Shown here piece after piece: positions 16,177-27,963 of a DNA stretch of 64,000 nucleotides. Below the pieces are notes generated by a model. The model ran no database searches and was not told where the DNA came from. It was given only the letters and a program-made list of their open reading frames with translations. The translations under genes and the position numbers were made by a program. Source of the stretch: Pseudomonas sp. N40(2020) (GTDB taxonomy: Bacteria; Pseudomonadota; Gammaproteobacteria; Pseudomonadales; Pseudomonadaceae). The DNA lies in the NCBI RefSeq assembly GCF_014472415.1, contig NZ_JACSZV010000001.1:62001-126000 (forward strand). The letters are read 5' to 3'. Within the stretch, counting starts at the first letter, position 1. The number at the start of each line of letters is the position of its first letter.

Positions 16177-16944
16177 ATGGGGTTTGATCAGATACGTCAG
16201 CGCCGTTTGTCTGACGATATTGTCGAGCGACTCGAGGGGATGATCCTTGAGGGCACGCTGAAGTCCGGTGAGCGGCTTCCGGCGGAGCGCGCGCTGGCCG
16301 AGCAATTTGGCGTATCACGTCCGTCATTGCGCGAAGCGATTCAGAAACTGGCGGCCAAAGGTCTGCTGGTCAGCCGTCAGGGGGGCGGCAATTATGTGGT
16401 GGAAAGTCTGGGTTCGACGTTCAGCGATCCACTGCTGCAATTGCTCGAAAGCAATCCCGAGGCGCAGCGTGACTTGCTGGAGTTTCGGCATACTCTGGAA
16501 GCATCGTGCGCCTATTACGCCGCATTACGCGCCACCGACGTGGATCGCGAGCGGCTGACTGCGGCGTTTGAAGAGTTACAGGACTGCTATTCGCGTCATG
16601 ACGAAGTGAGCCGGACGGAAGAGGGCGCGGCGGATGCGAAATTTCACTTGGCGATTGCTGAGGCCAGTCATAACGCGGTGTTGCTGCACACCATTCGTGG
16701 GTTGTTTGATCTGCTCAAGCGTAACGTCGTGACCAACATCGGCGGGATGTACAAACAGCGCACGGAAACCCGTGACATGCTGATCACTCAGCATCGGGAA
16801 TTGTATCTGGCGATTATCGAAGGGCGTGCAGAGCAGGCGCGTGAAGTTTCCAGTCGACACATTTTGTATGTGCAGGAAGTGCTGGAAGAGGTGCGGCAGG
16901 AGGTTCAGCGCATGGCTCGGGCGGAGCGGCGCAAGGGGATGTAG
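16177..16944 (+). CDS. lldR: Lactate-responsive GntR-family regulator
   Basis: 255 residues of the FadR subfamily: an N-terminal winged helix (SGERLPAERALAEQFGVSRP, then SLREAIQKLAAKGLLVSRQG) and a C-terminal all-helical FCD ligand domain with the metal-binding His residues expected (AKFHLAIAEASHN, THRELYLAI-like segments). It is divergent from lldP across a matching operator, so it very likely controls lactate uptake and oxidation. A GGAG lies nine bases before the ATG. Confidence 0.92.
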   Translation: MGFDQIRQRRLSDDIVERLEGMILEGTLKSGERLPAERALAEQFGVSRPSLREAIQKLAAKGLLVSRQGGGNYVVESLGSTFSDPLLQLLESNPEAQRDLLEFRHTLEASCAYYAALRATDVDRERLTAAFEELQDCYSRHDEVSRTEEGAADAKFHLAIAEASHNAVLLHTIRGLFDLLKRNVVTNIGGMYKQRTETRDMLITQHRELYLAIIEGRAEQAREVSSRHILYVQEVLEEVRQEVQRMARAERRKGM

Positions 16945-16953
16945 CTTTTTAAA

Positions 16954-17016
16954 AGCAAAAGATCGCAGCCCGCGTTAGCTCTCTGTAGGAGCTGCCGAAG
17001 GCTGCGATCTTTTGCT
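16954..17016. repeat. REP-like inverted repeat between lldR and smpB
   Basis: Two perfect 17-base arms, AGCAAAAGATCGCAGCC (16954-16970) and its complement (17000-17016), with CTGTAGGAGCTGCCGAAGG in the loop side. This resembles the repeated extragenic palindromes abundant in P. fluorescens-group genomes. It lies between the convergent ends of lldR and smpB and may also act as a transcription end for both. Confidence 0.7.
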
Positions 17017-17042
17017 GGCGTCACACAACTCAAGCAGAAAGA

Positions 17043-17525
17043 TCAGTCTTCCTTGCCTTTGTTGCGCACCGCACGCTGCAGCTCACGACCCGCATCACGC
17101 TCGCGCTCGGTGTCACGCTTGTCGTATTCCTTCTTGCCCTTGCCCAGAGCGATCTCGCACTTGACCATGTGCTTGCTCCAGTACCAGGACAGGCATACGC
17201 AGGCGTAACCCTTTTGCTGCACAGCGGCGGCGAGCTTTTCCAGTTCGCGGCGGTTGAGCAGCAATTTGCGTGTGCGCACCGGGTCGGCGATGACGTGGGT
17301 GCTGGCGGTCATCAGAGGCGTGATGTGACTGCCGAGCAGCCACGCTTCGCCATCCTTGAGCAGCACGTAACTGTCGACCAGTTGCAGCTTGCTTGCCCGC
17401 AGACTTTTTACTTCCCAGCCGGCCAGGACCAGACCAGCCTCGAACTTATGCTCGATGAAGTAATCGTGTCGCGCCTTTTTGTTCTGCGCGATGGTCCCTG
17501 TTGGGTGTTTCTTCTGTTTAGCCAT
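17043..17525 (-). CDS. smpB: SsrA-binding protein SmpB
   Basis: 160 residues, the usual length. Family segments are visible: [39 protein letters not shown] and the lysine/arginine-rich tail ([20 protein letters not shown]) that folds into the mRNA channel. SmpB binds tmRNA and places it on stalled ribosomes. Its RNA partner ssrA is encoded at 7420-7812. Confidence 0.98.
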   Translation of the reverse strand: MAKQKKHPTGTIAQNKKARHDYFIEHKFEAGLVLAGWEVKSLRASKLQLVDSYVLLKDGEAWLLGSHITPLMTASTHVIADPVRTRKLLLNRRELEKLAAAVQQKGYACVCLSWYWSKHMVKCEIALGKGKKEYDKRDTERERDAGRELQRAVRNKGKED

Positions 17526-17644
17526 AGGGGCGGCATTATATGGAGATAAACGGCCGTCGGCTACGGTGATGCTGCGTGCTTGAGCAGGTTGAGTGAATCC
17601 CGGACAATGCGGCCTCTTTTTCTAACGCTTGGGCGTGATAAACG

Positions 17645-19048
17645 ATGTCGACAGACAAGGTTTCTGTCCACGGCAGTTGGGCTAGCCGCTGGGTATTCAT
17701 ACTCGCCGCGACCGGTTCGGCCGTGGGACTGGGTAGTATCTGGAAGTTCCCCTACATGGTCGGGGTCTACGGCGGCGGTGCGTTTGTACTGATGTTTCTG
17801 GCGTGCATCGCACTGATCGGCATTCCGGTAATGCTGGCTGAAACCCTGATCGGCCGGCGTGCGCGGCAGAGTCCGGCGAATGCCTTGAAGGTGCTGGCAC
17901 TGGAAGCCGGACACTCAGCCAAGTGGTCGTGGGGCGCCTTTGCCGGGATGATTACGGCGCTGCTGATCCTGTCTTTCTATAGTGTGGTGGGCGGCTGGTC
18001 GCTGGATTACATCGTCGATATGGGCCGCGGGGACTTTCAGGGGGTGACCCCGGATCAGGTTGGTGCGTATTTCGGCAATGTCATCGCCGACCCATGGCGC
18101 CTGACACTTTGGCACACGATTTTCATGCTGCTATCGGCCGTGGTGATTGCCAAAGGCGTGGTTGCGGGGCTTGAACGCAGTCTGCGGATCATGATGCCGC
18201 TGCTATTTGTGATGATCCTGGTGTTGCTGGGCTACAGCATGACAACCGGGCACTTCATGGAAGGCGTGCATTTCATGTTCGACTTCCATCCGGAAAAAGT
18301 CCTCGACGGACTGCTGCCAGCCATGGGTCACGCGTTCTTTTCCCTGAGCGTGGGTGTCGGCTCTATCATGATCTACGGGGCTTATATGCCCAAGGATGCA
18401 TCGTTATCCGGTACGGTCGTCGGTGTCGCGCTGCTCGATACTTTCGTTTCGCTGGTGGCTGGTCTGGCCTTGTTTCCGATTGTTTTCGCCGCCGGCCTGA
18501 ACCCGAGCGAAGGCCCTGGCCTGATGTTCGTCAGCTTGCCATTTGCCTTTGGTAACGTAGCGTTTGGTCAGTTGATGGGCGTGGTGTTCTTCGTGCTGGT
18601 CGCGGTTGCGGCCTGGAGTTCGGCCATTTCTCTGCTTGAGCCGATGGTGGCTTATCTGGTCGAACGCACCAAAGTCAGCCGCGCCTGGGTGACTTTCTGG
18701 CTGGCATTCGTTTGCTGGTTCGTCGGTTTGGGCACTGTTTTCTCCTTCAATATCTGGAAGGAAGCCAAATTTTTCGTGAACGAAGGCGGCATGTTCCATC
18801 TCTATCAATGGGGTGCACAGAGCGGTCTGGACTTTTTTGGCGTGATCGATTTCTTCACTTCGCGGATCATGTTGCCGCTTGGCGGGCTTTGTTTCGTGTT
18901 GTTCGCCGGTTGGGTGATGGGGCGTGAAGCGGTGCGTGACGAGTTGTCGATCCGTAACCCGGTACTGTTTGGCCTGTCCTTGTTCTTGATGCGCTACGTG
19001 GCGCCTATCGGCATAGTTGTAGTGTTTGCCGCTCAGCTCTGGAAGTAA
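17645..19048 (+). CDS. Sodium-dependent transporter, NSS/SNF family
   Basis: 467 residues of inner-membrane protein with about eleven or twelve hydrophobic segments. The N-terminal WASRWVFILAATGSAVGLGS, then IWKFPYMVGVYGGGAF, holds the sodium and substrate site of the neurotransmitter:sodium symporter family. The substrate is probably an amino acid, but which one cannot be read from the sequence. It lies alone between smpB (divergent) and ratA (same strand, seven bases apart). The Shine-Dalgarno sequence is weak. Confidence 0.88.
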   Translation: MSTDKVSVHGSWASRWVFILAATGSAVGLGSIWKFPYMVGVYGGGAFVLMFLACIALIGIPVMLAETLIGRRARQSPANALKVLALEAGHSAKWSWGAFAGMITALLILSFYSVVGGWSLDYIVDMGRGDFQGVTPDQVGAYFGNVIADPWRLTLWHTIFMLLSAVVIAKGVVAGLERSLRIMMPLLFVMILVLLGYSMTTGHFMEGVHFMFDFHPEKVLDGLLPAMGHAFFSLSVGVGSIMIYGAYMPKDASLSGTVVGVALLDTFVSLVAGLALFPIVFAAGLNPSEGPGLMFVSLPFAFGNVAFGQLMGVVFFVLVAVAAWSSAISLLEPMVAYLVERTKVSRAWVTFWLAFVCWFVGLGTVFSFNIWKEAKFFVNEGGMFHLYQWGAQSGLDFFGVIDFFTSRIMLPLGGLCFVLFAGWVMGREAVRDELSIRNPVLFGLSLFLMRYVAPIGIVVVFAAQLWK

Positions 19049-19055
19049 CGCTTAC

Positions 19056-19490
19056 ATGACGACACATATTCAACGATCAGCATTGCTGCCTTACCCGGCC
19101 CAGTTCCTTTATGACCTGGTCAACGACGTGGCGCGTTACCCTGAGTTCTTGCCGTGGTGCTCGTCCGCCGAAGTGCTGGAAAGCTCGCCGGAGCACATGC
19201 GCGCCAGTGTCGGCGTGGCCAAGGGCGGTCTGAGCCAGCATTTCGTGACGCGCAACACGTTGGTGCCGGGGCAGTCTATCGAGATGAACCTCGAAGAAGG
19301 CCCGTTCAATCAGCTGCATGGCGTCTGGGTGTTCAAGGTGTTGAACGAGAAGGCCTGCAAGATCAGTCTGGATCTTTCGTTCGACTACGCGGGCCCTTTG
19401 GTGCGTGCCACTCTGGGGCCGCTGTTCAATCAGGCGGCGAATACGCTGGTGGATGCGTTCTGTCAGCGCGCCAAGCAGATGCATGGTTGA
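19056..19490 (+). CDS. ratA: START/COQ10-like protein RatA
   Basis: 144 residues of the polyketide cyclase/COQ10 family: ALLPYPAQFLYDLVNDVARY, PEFLPWCSS, and a GPLFNQAANTLVDAFCQRAK helix at the end. Described in E. coli as a ribosome-association inhibitor, while the family fold suggests ubiquinone binding; its actual role here is open. The start at 19056 matches the family start. It overlaps rnfH by eight bases, a pairing conserved in gammaproteobacteria next to smpB. Confidence 0.92.
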   Translation: MTTHIQRSALLPYPAQFLYDLVNDVARYPEFLPWCSSAEVLESSPEHMRASVGVAKGGLSQHFVTRNTLVPGQSIEMNLEEGPFNQLHGVWVFKVLNEKACKISLDLSFDYAGPLVRATLGPLFNQAANTLVDAFCQRAKQMHG

Positions 19491-19797
19491 GTCAGTGATC
19501 GAGATAGAGGTCGTGTATGCGGCCGTTGATCGTCAGGTCTTGCGTGCGGTGAGTGTCCCCGAAGGGAATACTGTGCGTGAGGCATTGATCAAGTCCGGGA
19601 TCGGTGACGAGTTCCCTGAGCTTGATCTTACTGAATGCCCGTTGGGAATCTTCGGCAAAGTGATTGCCGATCCGCAGGTTCGCCTGATTCGGGCAGGGGA
19701 TCGCATTGAAATTTATCGTCCTTTGCTCGCTGATCCGAAAGAAGTGCGGCGCCTGCGTGCGGCCAAGGCTGCCGAGGCGAAAGCTAGAAATCAGTAG
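19483..19797 (+). CDS. rnfH: RnfH family ubiquitin-fold protein
   Basis: 104 residues with a beta-grasp (ubiquitin-like) pattern: IEIEVVYAAVDRQVLRAVSV, GIFGKVI, and DRIEIYRPLLADPKEVRRLR near the end. Conserved beside ratA and smpB; the name comes from association with rnf genes, but the function is not settled. Its ATG lies inside the end of ratA, so the two are translationally coupled. A strong terminator follows. Confidence 0.92.
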   Translation: MVESVIEIEVVYAAVDRQVLRAVSVPEGNTVREALIKSGIGDEFPELDLTECPLGIFGKVIADPQVRLIRAGDRIEIYRPLLADPKEVRRLRAAKAAEAKARNQ

Positions 19798-19813
19798 GTC
19801 GGCTAAACGACAG

Positions 19814-19849
19814 GCAATAAAAAACCCGGAATTCCGGGTTTTTTATTGC
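19814..19849. terminator. Bidirectional terminator between rnfH and bamE
   Basis: A perfect 36-base palindrome with arms of 18 bases. The G/C part AACCCGG...CCGGGTT is flanked by A and T tracts on both sides, so it can end transcription from rnfH on the plus strand and bamE on the minus strand. Confidence 0.9.
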
Positions 19850-19857
19850 GTCGCAAA

Positions 19858-20385
19858 TTATTGCGGCGAGGTGTCCAGCGGCTCTGGTGTCGGAACCGGA
19901 ACGGTTTCTACACCATCGACGTCCTTCTGGATCTGATCCAGCAAGGAACCTGGCTTTACCGGTTTTTCCGGTGTTGGCTTCTCGGCGTTTTCAGCAGGAG
20001 CGGTCACGGTCGTGCCACTGTCCTTGCCGAGAATGGCTTCGTCACGGCTGACGCCCGGCATAAAGTCACCGGACAGGCTGACAAGCTGGTCGTTTGAGTT
20101 GAAAATAACGCTGACGCGTTCCTGTTGGCGTTCACCGCCACCCGGTTGCAGGCTGTACAGATAATCCCAGCGATCGGCATGGAACGTGTCGGCAAGCAGG
20201 GGGTTGCCCATGATAAACCGTACTTGCGGCCGGGTCATTCCCGGGCGTAACTGGTCTATCATGTCCTGCGTGACGACATTGCCCTGCTGGATGTCGATTT
20301 TGTAAACCCCGGGGAATGAACAACCGGCGAGTGCGAGCAGTCCCACAAAGGTGAAACTGGTTAGCAAGAGCTTGGTGTTTTGCAT
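19858..20385 (-). CDS. bamE: Outer-membrane assembly lipoprotein BamE
   Basis: 175 residues. A lipoprotein signal with lipobox LALAGC (Cys22) is clear. The SmpA/OmlA domain follows ([42 protein letters not shown]). It is a small subunit of the BAM complex that inserts beta-barrel proteins. The C-terminal ~65 residues are rich in Pro, Glu and Thr and extend beyond the E. coli protein, as in other Pseudomonas. Divergent from fur, as is usual in this genus. Confidence 0.96.
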   Translation of the reverse strand: MQNTKLLLTSFTFVGLLALAGCSFPGVYKIDIQQGNVVTQDMIDQLRPGMTRPQVRFIMGNPLLADTFHADRWDYLYSLQPGGGERQQERVSVIFNSNDQLVSLSGDFMPGVSRDEAILGKDSGTTVTAPAENAEKPTPEKPVKPGSLLDQIQKDVDGVETVPVPTPEPLDTSPQ

Positions 20386-20482
20386 CGGTGGGCGACTTCC
20401 ACTATCTTGGCTGGGACAACGTAAACGCCGATCATACCCGCATTAAGAGAAGCTGCGAAGCAGCATCGCGAGAAAGCTGACC

Positions 20483-20887
20483 ATGGTTGAAAATAGCGAA
20501 CTACGCAAAGCCGGCCTCAAAGTGACCCTGCCACGGGTCAAGATCCTGCAAATGCTCGACTCTACCGAGCAGCGTCACATGAGTGCCGAGGACGTCTACA
20601 AGGCGTTGATGGAAGCTGGCGAGGACGTCGGTCTGGCCACGGTTTACCGTGTTCTGACCCAGTTCGAAGCGGCTGGCCTCGTGGTCCGTCACAACTTCGA
20701 CGGTGGCCACGCGGTTTTCGAATTGGCCGACGGTGGACACCACGACCATATGGTCAACGTGGAAACCGGTGAGGTTGTCGAATTCGTCAGCGTTGAAATC
20801 GAAAAGCTTCAGAAGGCAATTGCCGACGAGCACGGTGTCGAGTTGGTGGATCACAACCTGGTGCTGTACGTACGCAAGAAAAAGTAA
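20483..20887 (+). CDS. fur: Ferric uptake regulator Fur
   Basis: 134 residues: winged-helix DNA-binding half (TLPRVKILQMLDS, LATVYRVLTQFEAAGLV) and the metal-binding DGGHHDHM motif near residues 86-93. With Fe2+ it represses iron-uptake genes. There is no cysteine anywhere in the protein, so the structural CxxC zinc site of E. coli Fur is absent, as known for some Pseudomonas Fur proteins. Its promoter shares a 97-base gap with bamE. Confidence 0.98.
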   Translation: MVENSELRKAGLKVTLPRVKILQMLDSTEQRHMSAEDVYKALMEAGEDVGLATVYRVLTQFEAAGLVVRHNFDGGHAVFELADGGHHDHMVNVETGEVVEFVSVEIEKLQKAIADEHGVELVDHNLVLYVRKKK

Positions 20888-20921
20888 GCATGTCGCGCGA
20901 ATTTCAGGTTCGCGAAACGAG

Positions 20922-20947
20922 CGAAGGCGACCCGTGGGTCGCCTTCG
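20922..20947. terminator. Hairpin between convergent fur and recN
   Basis: Perfect 12-base arms, CGAAGGCGACCC and its complement, with a two-base loop. It has only weak T tracts on either side but sits in the gap between the convergent genes, so it is the likely 3' end of both transcripts. Confidence 0.65.
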
Positions 20948-20969
20948 TGCTTTCTACTGTGCGTGAAAT

Positions 20970-22643
20970 TTAAGCTTTTGCGGTAACGACCATCTTTTTG
21001 GCGTGAGCCAGGGATTCTTTGGTCAGATCGATTCCGCCCAGCATCCGCGCCACTTCTTCTATACGGTCGTTCTTGCTCAGCTTGGAGACGGCTGTATGCG
21101 TCGCCTGTTCGCCGCGTACCTTGTGCACGAACAGATGCTGATGCCCCTGCGCCGCCACTTGCGGCAAGTGCGTCACGGTCAGCACCTGTCCGCGTTCACC
21201 CAGCCGGCGCAACAACTGACCGACAATCTCAGCGGTAGGGCCGCCAATGCCCACGTCGACTTCGTCGAACACCAGTGTCGGAATGCGCGAGGTCTGTGCA
21301 GTGATGACCTGAATCGCCAGGCTGATCCGCGACAGCTCGCCACCGGACGCCACTTTCGCCAGTGCCTTGAGTGGCTGGCCAGGGTTGGCGCTGACCAGCA
21401 ATTCAACCTGTTCGAGTCCGTTGGGCAGCAGTTCATCGCTGCTATTGGCGCGTAGCTCGATAGTGAAGCGACCGCCAGGCATGCCCAAACGTTGTATCTC
21501 TTGTTCCACCGCGCTGGCAAGGCTGCCGGCAGCCTGGTGGCGCAAATCACTCAGTTCTCGCGCTTTTTCCTGATAGTGACGGGCATAGGAGGCCAGTTCT
21601 TCGCCCAGTCGCTCAATGGACTCGTCATTGGCATTAAGGCTTTCGATTTCATCCAGCAGTTTCTGCTGCATCTCTCCGACTTCGGTCGGCTGGATCCGGT
21701 GTTTGCGTGCCAGCGTGTAAATAGCGTCGAGGCGCTCTTCCAGATATTGCAGGCGTGCCGGATCGGCATCGAAGTTGTCGAGGAAACGATTGAGTTCACC
21801 GACTGCTTCCTCAACCTGTATTTGTGCGCTGGTCAGCAAGCTGCTGGCTTCGCCAAGAGCACCAACGGAATTGTTCACGCTCGACAGGCGATTGAGGCTG
21901 GCGGTCAGCGCGTTCAGTACATTGCCGGAGTCACTTTCGCTGCACTGCTCGACGACTTGCCGGCAAATGCCAAGCAAGGTTTCAGCGTTAGTCAGGTTTT
22001 TGTGTTCCTGCTCCAGCTGTTCGAGTTCGTTATCACCGAGGCCGAGGTTTTCCAGTTCTTCGAGCTGGTAGCTGAGCAGTTGATGGCGGGCGCGTTGTTC
22101 ATCGCCGGAGTTGGAGAGGCGCTCCAGCTCCTGGCGAGTCTGCCGCCAGCGCTGGGCAGCCAGTTGCACCTGGCGAGCCAGGTCGGTAGCGCCAGCGTAT
22201 TCGTCGAGCAGGCGACGATGGGTATCGGTTTTCAGGAGGGACTGGTGTTCATGCTGGCTATGGATGTCGATCATCAGTTCGCCGAGTGCCTTGAGATCGC
22301 CAAGCGGGCAGGGCGTGCCGTTGATATAGCCGCGAGAACGTCCTTCAGACGTGATGACCCGACGCAGGATGCACGGGCCGTCGATGTCCAGATCGCGCTC
22401 GGCCAGCCAGGCGCTGGCCTCGGGGATGTCGGCAAGATCGAAGGTCGCGAGAATATCGGCCTTGTCGGCGCCCGGGCGAACCACGCCACTGTCGGCGCGA
22501 TCGCCAAGGGTCAGGCCCAGGGCGTCGAGCATGATCGACTTGCCGGCGCCGGTTTCCCCGGTGATCACGCTCATCCCGCGATCAAGTTCGAGATCGAGAT
22601 GTTCAACGATGGCGTAGTTATGTACGGACAGGTGCACCAGCAT
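20970..22643 (-). CDS. recN: DNA repair protein RecN
   Basis: 557 residues, an SMC-like ATPase acting in double-strand break repair. Walker A is GETGAGKS (about 29-36), a long helical coiled coil follows (about 150-370), and the C-terminal part holds the signature GGELSRISLAIQ and Walker B LVFDEVDVGIGG. A LexA box lies 25-40 bases upstream of the start, so it is an SOS gene here as in other bacteria. Confidence 0.98.
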   Translation of the reverse strand: MLVHLSVHNYAIVEHLDLELDRGMSVITGETGAGKSIMLDALGLTLGDRADSGVVRPGADKADILATFDLADIPEASAWLAERDLDIDGPCILRRVITSEGRSRGYINGTPCPLGDLKALGELMIDIHSQHEHQSLLKTDTHRRLLDEYAGATDLARQVQLAAQRWRQTRQELERLSNSGDEQRARHQLLSYQLEELENLGLGDNELEQLEQEHKNLTNAETLLGICRQVVEQCSESDSGNVLNALTASLNRLSSVNNSVGALGEASSLLTSAQIQVEEAVGELNRFLDNFDADPARLQYLEERLDAIYTLARKHRIQPTEVGEMQQKLLDEIESLNANDESIERLGEELASYARHYQEKARELSDLRHQAAGSLASAVEQEIQRLGMPGGRFTIELRANSSDELLPNGLEQVELLVSANPGQPLKALAKVASGGELSRISLAIQVITAQTSRIPTLVFDEVDVGIGGPTAEIVGQLLRRLGERGQVLTVTHLPQVAAQGHQHLFVHKVRGEQATHTAVSKLSKNDRIEEVARMLGGIDLTKESLAHAKKMVVTAKA

Positions 22644-22667
22644 AAACGCCGCTCCCAGGCTTTAGGT

Positions 22668-22683
22668 CTGGTTATTTATACAG
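22668..22683 (-). promoter_or_regulatory. LexA (SOS) box upstream of recN
   Basis: Read on the minus strand, CTGTATAAATAACCAG: CTG, ten AT-rich bases, CAG, with the TATA-type centre of the LexA consensus. It lies 25 bases before the recN start. Confidence 0.85.
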
Positions 22684-22802
22684 TGTTTTGTTTCGGGCTG
22701 ACAATGCCCTCCCTTAGCTCGATTTGCTTGAACGCAATTTCTGCTTAGTGCATCGAGGAATGAGAATGCGGCACTTTTTTGTAGGGTTAATCGTTGAAGG
22801 CC

Positions 22803-22830
22803 CTTGAAGCCTGATTTTGCGGCCCCATAT
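22803..22830 (+). promoter_or_regulatory. Sigma-32 heat-shock promoter of grpE
   Basis: CTTGAA (22803-22808), a 14-base spacer, then CCCCATAT (22823-22830): a full match to the sigma-32 consensus CTTGAA-n13/14-CCCCATnT. The transcript should start near 22837, leaving a leader of about 47 bases with a small hairpin (CGCGAG...CTCGCG). Confidence 0.9.
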
Positions 22831-22883
22831 ATCGGGGCAGAAGCGCGAGTCGAACTCGCGGACGATATTGAAAGGAGAATTCT

Positions 22884-23450
22884 ATGGCTGACGAACAGAC
22901 AGTAGATAAGCAAAACCCAGAAGCCAATCAGGCGCCCGAGGGTTCGGGTGACGACCTGGCGACCCGTGTACAAGTGCTCGAAGAGCAATTGGCCGCCGCG
23001 CAGGATCAGTCTCTGCGTGTCGCTGCCGATCTGCAGAACGTCCGTCGTCGTGCCGAGCAGGACGTGGAAAAGGCGCACAAGTTTGCGCTGGAAAAGTTCG
23101 CCGGCGACCTGCTGCCGATCGTCGACAGCCTGGAGCGCGGCCTCGAGCTGTCGAACCCGGACGACGAAAGCATCCGTCCGATGCGTGAAGGCATCGAGCT
23201 GACCCTGAAAATGTTCCACGACACCCTCAAGCGTTATCAGCTTGAAGCGATCGATCCGCATGGCGAACCATTCAACGCCGTTCAGCATCAGGCGATGGCC
23301 ATGCAAGAAAGTGCCGACGTCGAGCCGAACAGTGTCCTGAAGGTGTTCCAAAAGGGCTACCAACTTAACGGTCGCCTGTTGCGTCCGGCCATGGTTGTGG
23401 TCAGCAAGGCGCCGGCGCCAATTTCGCCTTCGATTGACGAGAAGGCTTGA
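22884..23450 (+). CDS. grpE: Nucleotide exchange factor GrpE
   Basis: 188 residues. An acidic, disordered N-terminus is followed by a long coiled coil (about 30-90) and the beta-domain with [16 protein letters not shown] and [17 protein letters not shown]. GrpE releases ADP from DnaK. A strong AAAGGAG site precedes the ATG. It starts the grpE-dnaK-dnaJ group; its own stop codon forms part of the next sigma-32 promoter. Confidence 0.98.
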   Translation: MADEQTVDKQNPEANQAPEGSGDDLATRVQVLEEQLAAAQDQSLRVAADLQNVRRRAEQDVEKAHKFALEKFAGDLLPIVDSLERGLELSNPDDESIRPMREGIELTLKMFHDTLKRYQLEAIDPHGEPFNAVQHQAMAMQESADVEPNSVLKVFQKGYQLNGRLLRPAMVVVSKAPAPISPSIDEKA

Positions 23451-23473
23451 AATTAGTCGCAAGGCCCCCATTT
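23446..23473 (+). promoter_or_regulatory. Second sigma-32 promoter, for dnaK
   Basis: CTTGAA (23446-23451) overlaps the grpE stop codon TGA (23448-23450); after a 14-base spacer comes CCCCATTT (23466-23473). The match is as good as that upstream of grpE and gives dnaK its own heat-shock start about 70 bases before its ATG. Confidence 0.88.
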
Positions 23474-23552
23474 AGAAGTCAAGCGTTTAAGTGCTACCGC
23501 AGTTAGCCACCACTGCTGCGGCATCCAAATCCAAAGTTTCGGGAGAGTGAAC

Positions 23553-25469
<1,917 letters not shown>

Positions 25470-25765
25470 GTTGTTGGTCGGCCGGTTGACTGCCTTTAGG
25501 CGGTGACTGGTAGGATGTCGCCGCGCGGGAGCTTGCTCCCGCGTTGGCGTATCTGGAATACGCGAATTTTTACAGTATGCGACAAGGTTCGAATGCTGGT
25601 GGTATGGCCGGAAATGCTCCTGCTTTTCGCGCCGAAAGTACCGCATGAATCAAAGACCAGGATCGTTGAATTGACGTGAGTTGGGTCCGGGCCTGTATTG
25701 GGGCTCAGCGAGTTTGGCGATCCTCAGGAGGGGTTTGCCGGACGTCCTCAAGAGTGCAAAGACTT
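25470..25765. other. dnaK-dnaJ intergenic region
   Basis: About 296 bases with no gene. It contains a hairpin GCGGGAGC-TT-GCTCCCGC near 25525-25544 that could slow or end dnaK transcription or be a REP relic. No sigma-32 promoter was found. A short segment CTCAGGAGGGG near 25720 looks like a ribosome site but is too far from dnaJ and begins no convincing gene. Confidence 0.5.
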
Positions 25766-26890
25766 ATGGCAAAGCGTGACTATTACGAAGTGTTGGGTGT
25801 TGAGCGTGGCTCAAGCGATGCGGATCTGAAGAAGGCCTATCGTCGTCTGGCGATGAAGCATCACCCGGACCGTAATCCCGATGACAAAGCATCGGAAGAA
25901 CTGTTCAAAGAGGCCAACGAGGCCTATGAAGTGCTGTCCGATTCCAGCAAGCGTGCAGCTTACGACCAGTACGGTCATGCCGGTGTCGATCCGAGCATGG
26001 GTGGTGGCGGTGCAGGTTTCGGCGGTCAGAACTTCTCTGACATCTTTGGTGATGTCTTCAGTGACTTCTTTGGTGGCGGTCGCGGCGGTTCCCGTGGCGG
26101 CGCTCAGCGTGGCAGCGACTTGCGCTACACCCTGGAGCTGAATCTGGAAGAGGCAGTGCGCGGCACGAGCGTGAATATTCGTGTGCCGACGCTGGTCAAT
26201 TGCAAACCATGTGATGGCTCGGGCGCCAAAAAAGGCTCGTCGCCTTCGACGTGCCCGACGTGCGGTGGCATCGGTCAGGTGCGCATGCAGCAAGGCTTCT
26301 TCTCGGTGCAGCAGACCTGCCCGCGCTGCCATGGCCAGGGCAAGATCATTTCCGATCCGTGCGATTCCTGCCACGGTGACGGCCGCGTCGAAGAGTACAA
26401 AACCCTGTCGGTCAAAGTGCCGGCCGGCGTCGACACCGGCGACCGCATTCGCTTGTCCGGCGAAGGCGAGGCGGGTACTCAAGGCGGCCCGACTGGCGAT
26501 CTGTACGTGGTCATCAACGTCCGCGAACACGACATCTTCCAGCGTGACGGCAAGCATCTGTTCTGCGAAGTGCCGATCAGCTTCGTTGACGCGGCGCTGG
26601 GCGGCGAACTGGAAATCCCGACCCTCGACGGTCGCGTCAAGCTGAAAATCCCTGAAGGCACTCAGACCGGCAAGCAGTTCCGCGTCCGCGGCAGAGGCGT
26701 GGCGCCGGTGCGTGGCGGTGGTGCGGGCGATCTGATGTGCCGTGTAGCGGTCGAGACCCCGGTCAACCTGAACCGTCGTCAGCGCGAATTGCTGGAAGAG
26801 TTCCGCAGTTCTTTGGCGGACGACAACAGCCATTCCCCGAAAACCACCGGTTGGTTCGACGGTGTGAAGCGCTTCTTCGGCGATTTGTAA
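25766..26890 (+). CDS. dnaJ: Chaperone DnaJ (Hsp40)
   Basis: 374 residues. The J domain holds HPD at residues 33-35. A Gly/Phe-rich linker follows (about 75-110), then four zinc-binding repeats [24 protein letters not shown] and CDSCHGDG (about 145-215), and the C-terminal substrate domain. It delivers unfolded proteins to DnaK and stimulates its ATPase. The start is set by the universal [12 protein letters not shown]; an open frame 30 codons longer is not used. The gene lies ten bases before dapB. Confidence 0.98.
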   Translation: MAKRDYYEVLGVERGSSDADLKKAYRRLAMKHHPDRNPDDKASEELFKEANEAYEVLSDSSKRAAYDQYGHAGVDPSMGGGGAGFGGQNFSDIFGDVFSDFFGGGRGGSRGGAQRGSDLRYTLELNLEEAVRGTSVNIRVPTLVNCKPCDGSGAKKGSSPSTCPTCGGIGQVRMQQGFFSVQQTCPRCHGQGKIISDPCDSCHGDGRVEEYKTLSVKVPAGVDTGDRIRLSGEGEAGTQGGPTGDLYVVINVREHDIFQRDGKHLFCEVPISFVDAALGGELEIPTLDGRVKLKIPEGTQTGKQFRVRGRGVAPVRGGGAGDLMCRVAVETPVNLNRRQRELLEEFRSSLADDNSHSPKTTGWFDGVKRFFGDL

Positions 26891-27706
<816 letters not shown>

Positions 27707-27722
27707 GCCGTTATTGAATCCG

Positions 27723-27751
27723 GCGCAAACGCCCTGTTTGCGCTGGTTTTT
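27723..27751 (+). terminator. Intrinsic terminator after dapB
   Basis: GCGCAAAC (27723-27730) pairs with GTTTGCGC (27736-27743), followed by TGG and five T residues. Confidence 0.8.
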
Positions 27752-27880
27752 CTCCGCTTGGCGACTTCCTGTCGCATTCTCCGGCCTTTAAGGCTCTTTA
27801 GCGGTGGACCAAAAAAGCCTTTTTCTGTAAGCTACAGCTTTAGTGTGTCCACTAAAAGCGCGCAGAATAATTCAGTGAAG

Positions 27881-27918
27881 AAGCGGGGTGACGTGTCCAT
27901 ACGTCACTCCGCTTTTTT
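27881..27918 (+). terminator. Terminator-like hairpin in the carA leader
   Basis: A 14-base stem, AAGCGGGGTGACGT (27881-27894) with ACGTCACTCCGCTT (27901-27914), one G-T pair, then a run of T residues ending at 27918. It stands 46 bases before carA and well after the dapB terminator, so it may be a transcription attenuator for carAB. Confidence 0.7.
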
Positions 27919-27963
27919 ACAACCTGCGATCGCCCTTTCATGCGTTATTTACGGGAGGTCTTC

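Noticed and set aside
27940..27963. ATG in frame upstream of carA as the true start
   Set aside because: There is no ribosome site before it, while GGGAGG stands five bases before the TTG, and the protein family begins there.
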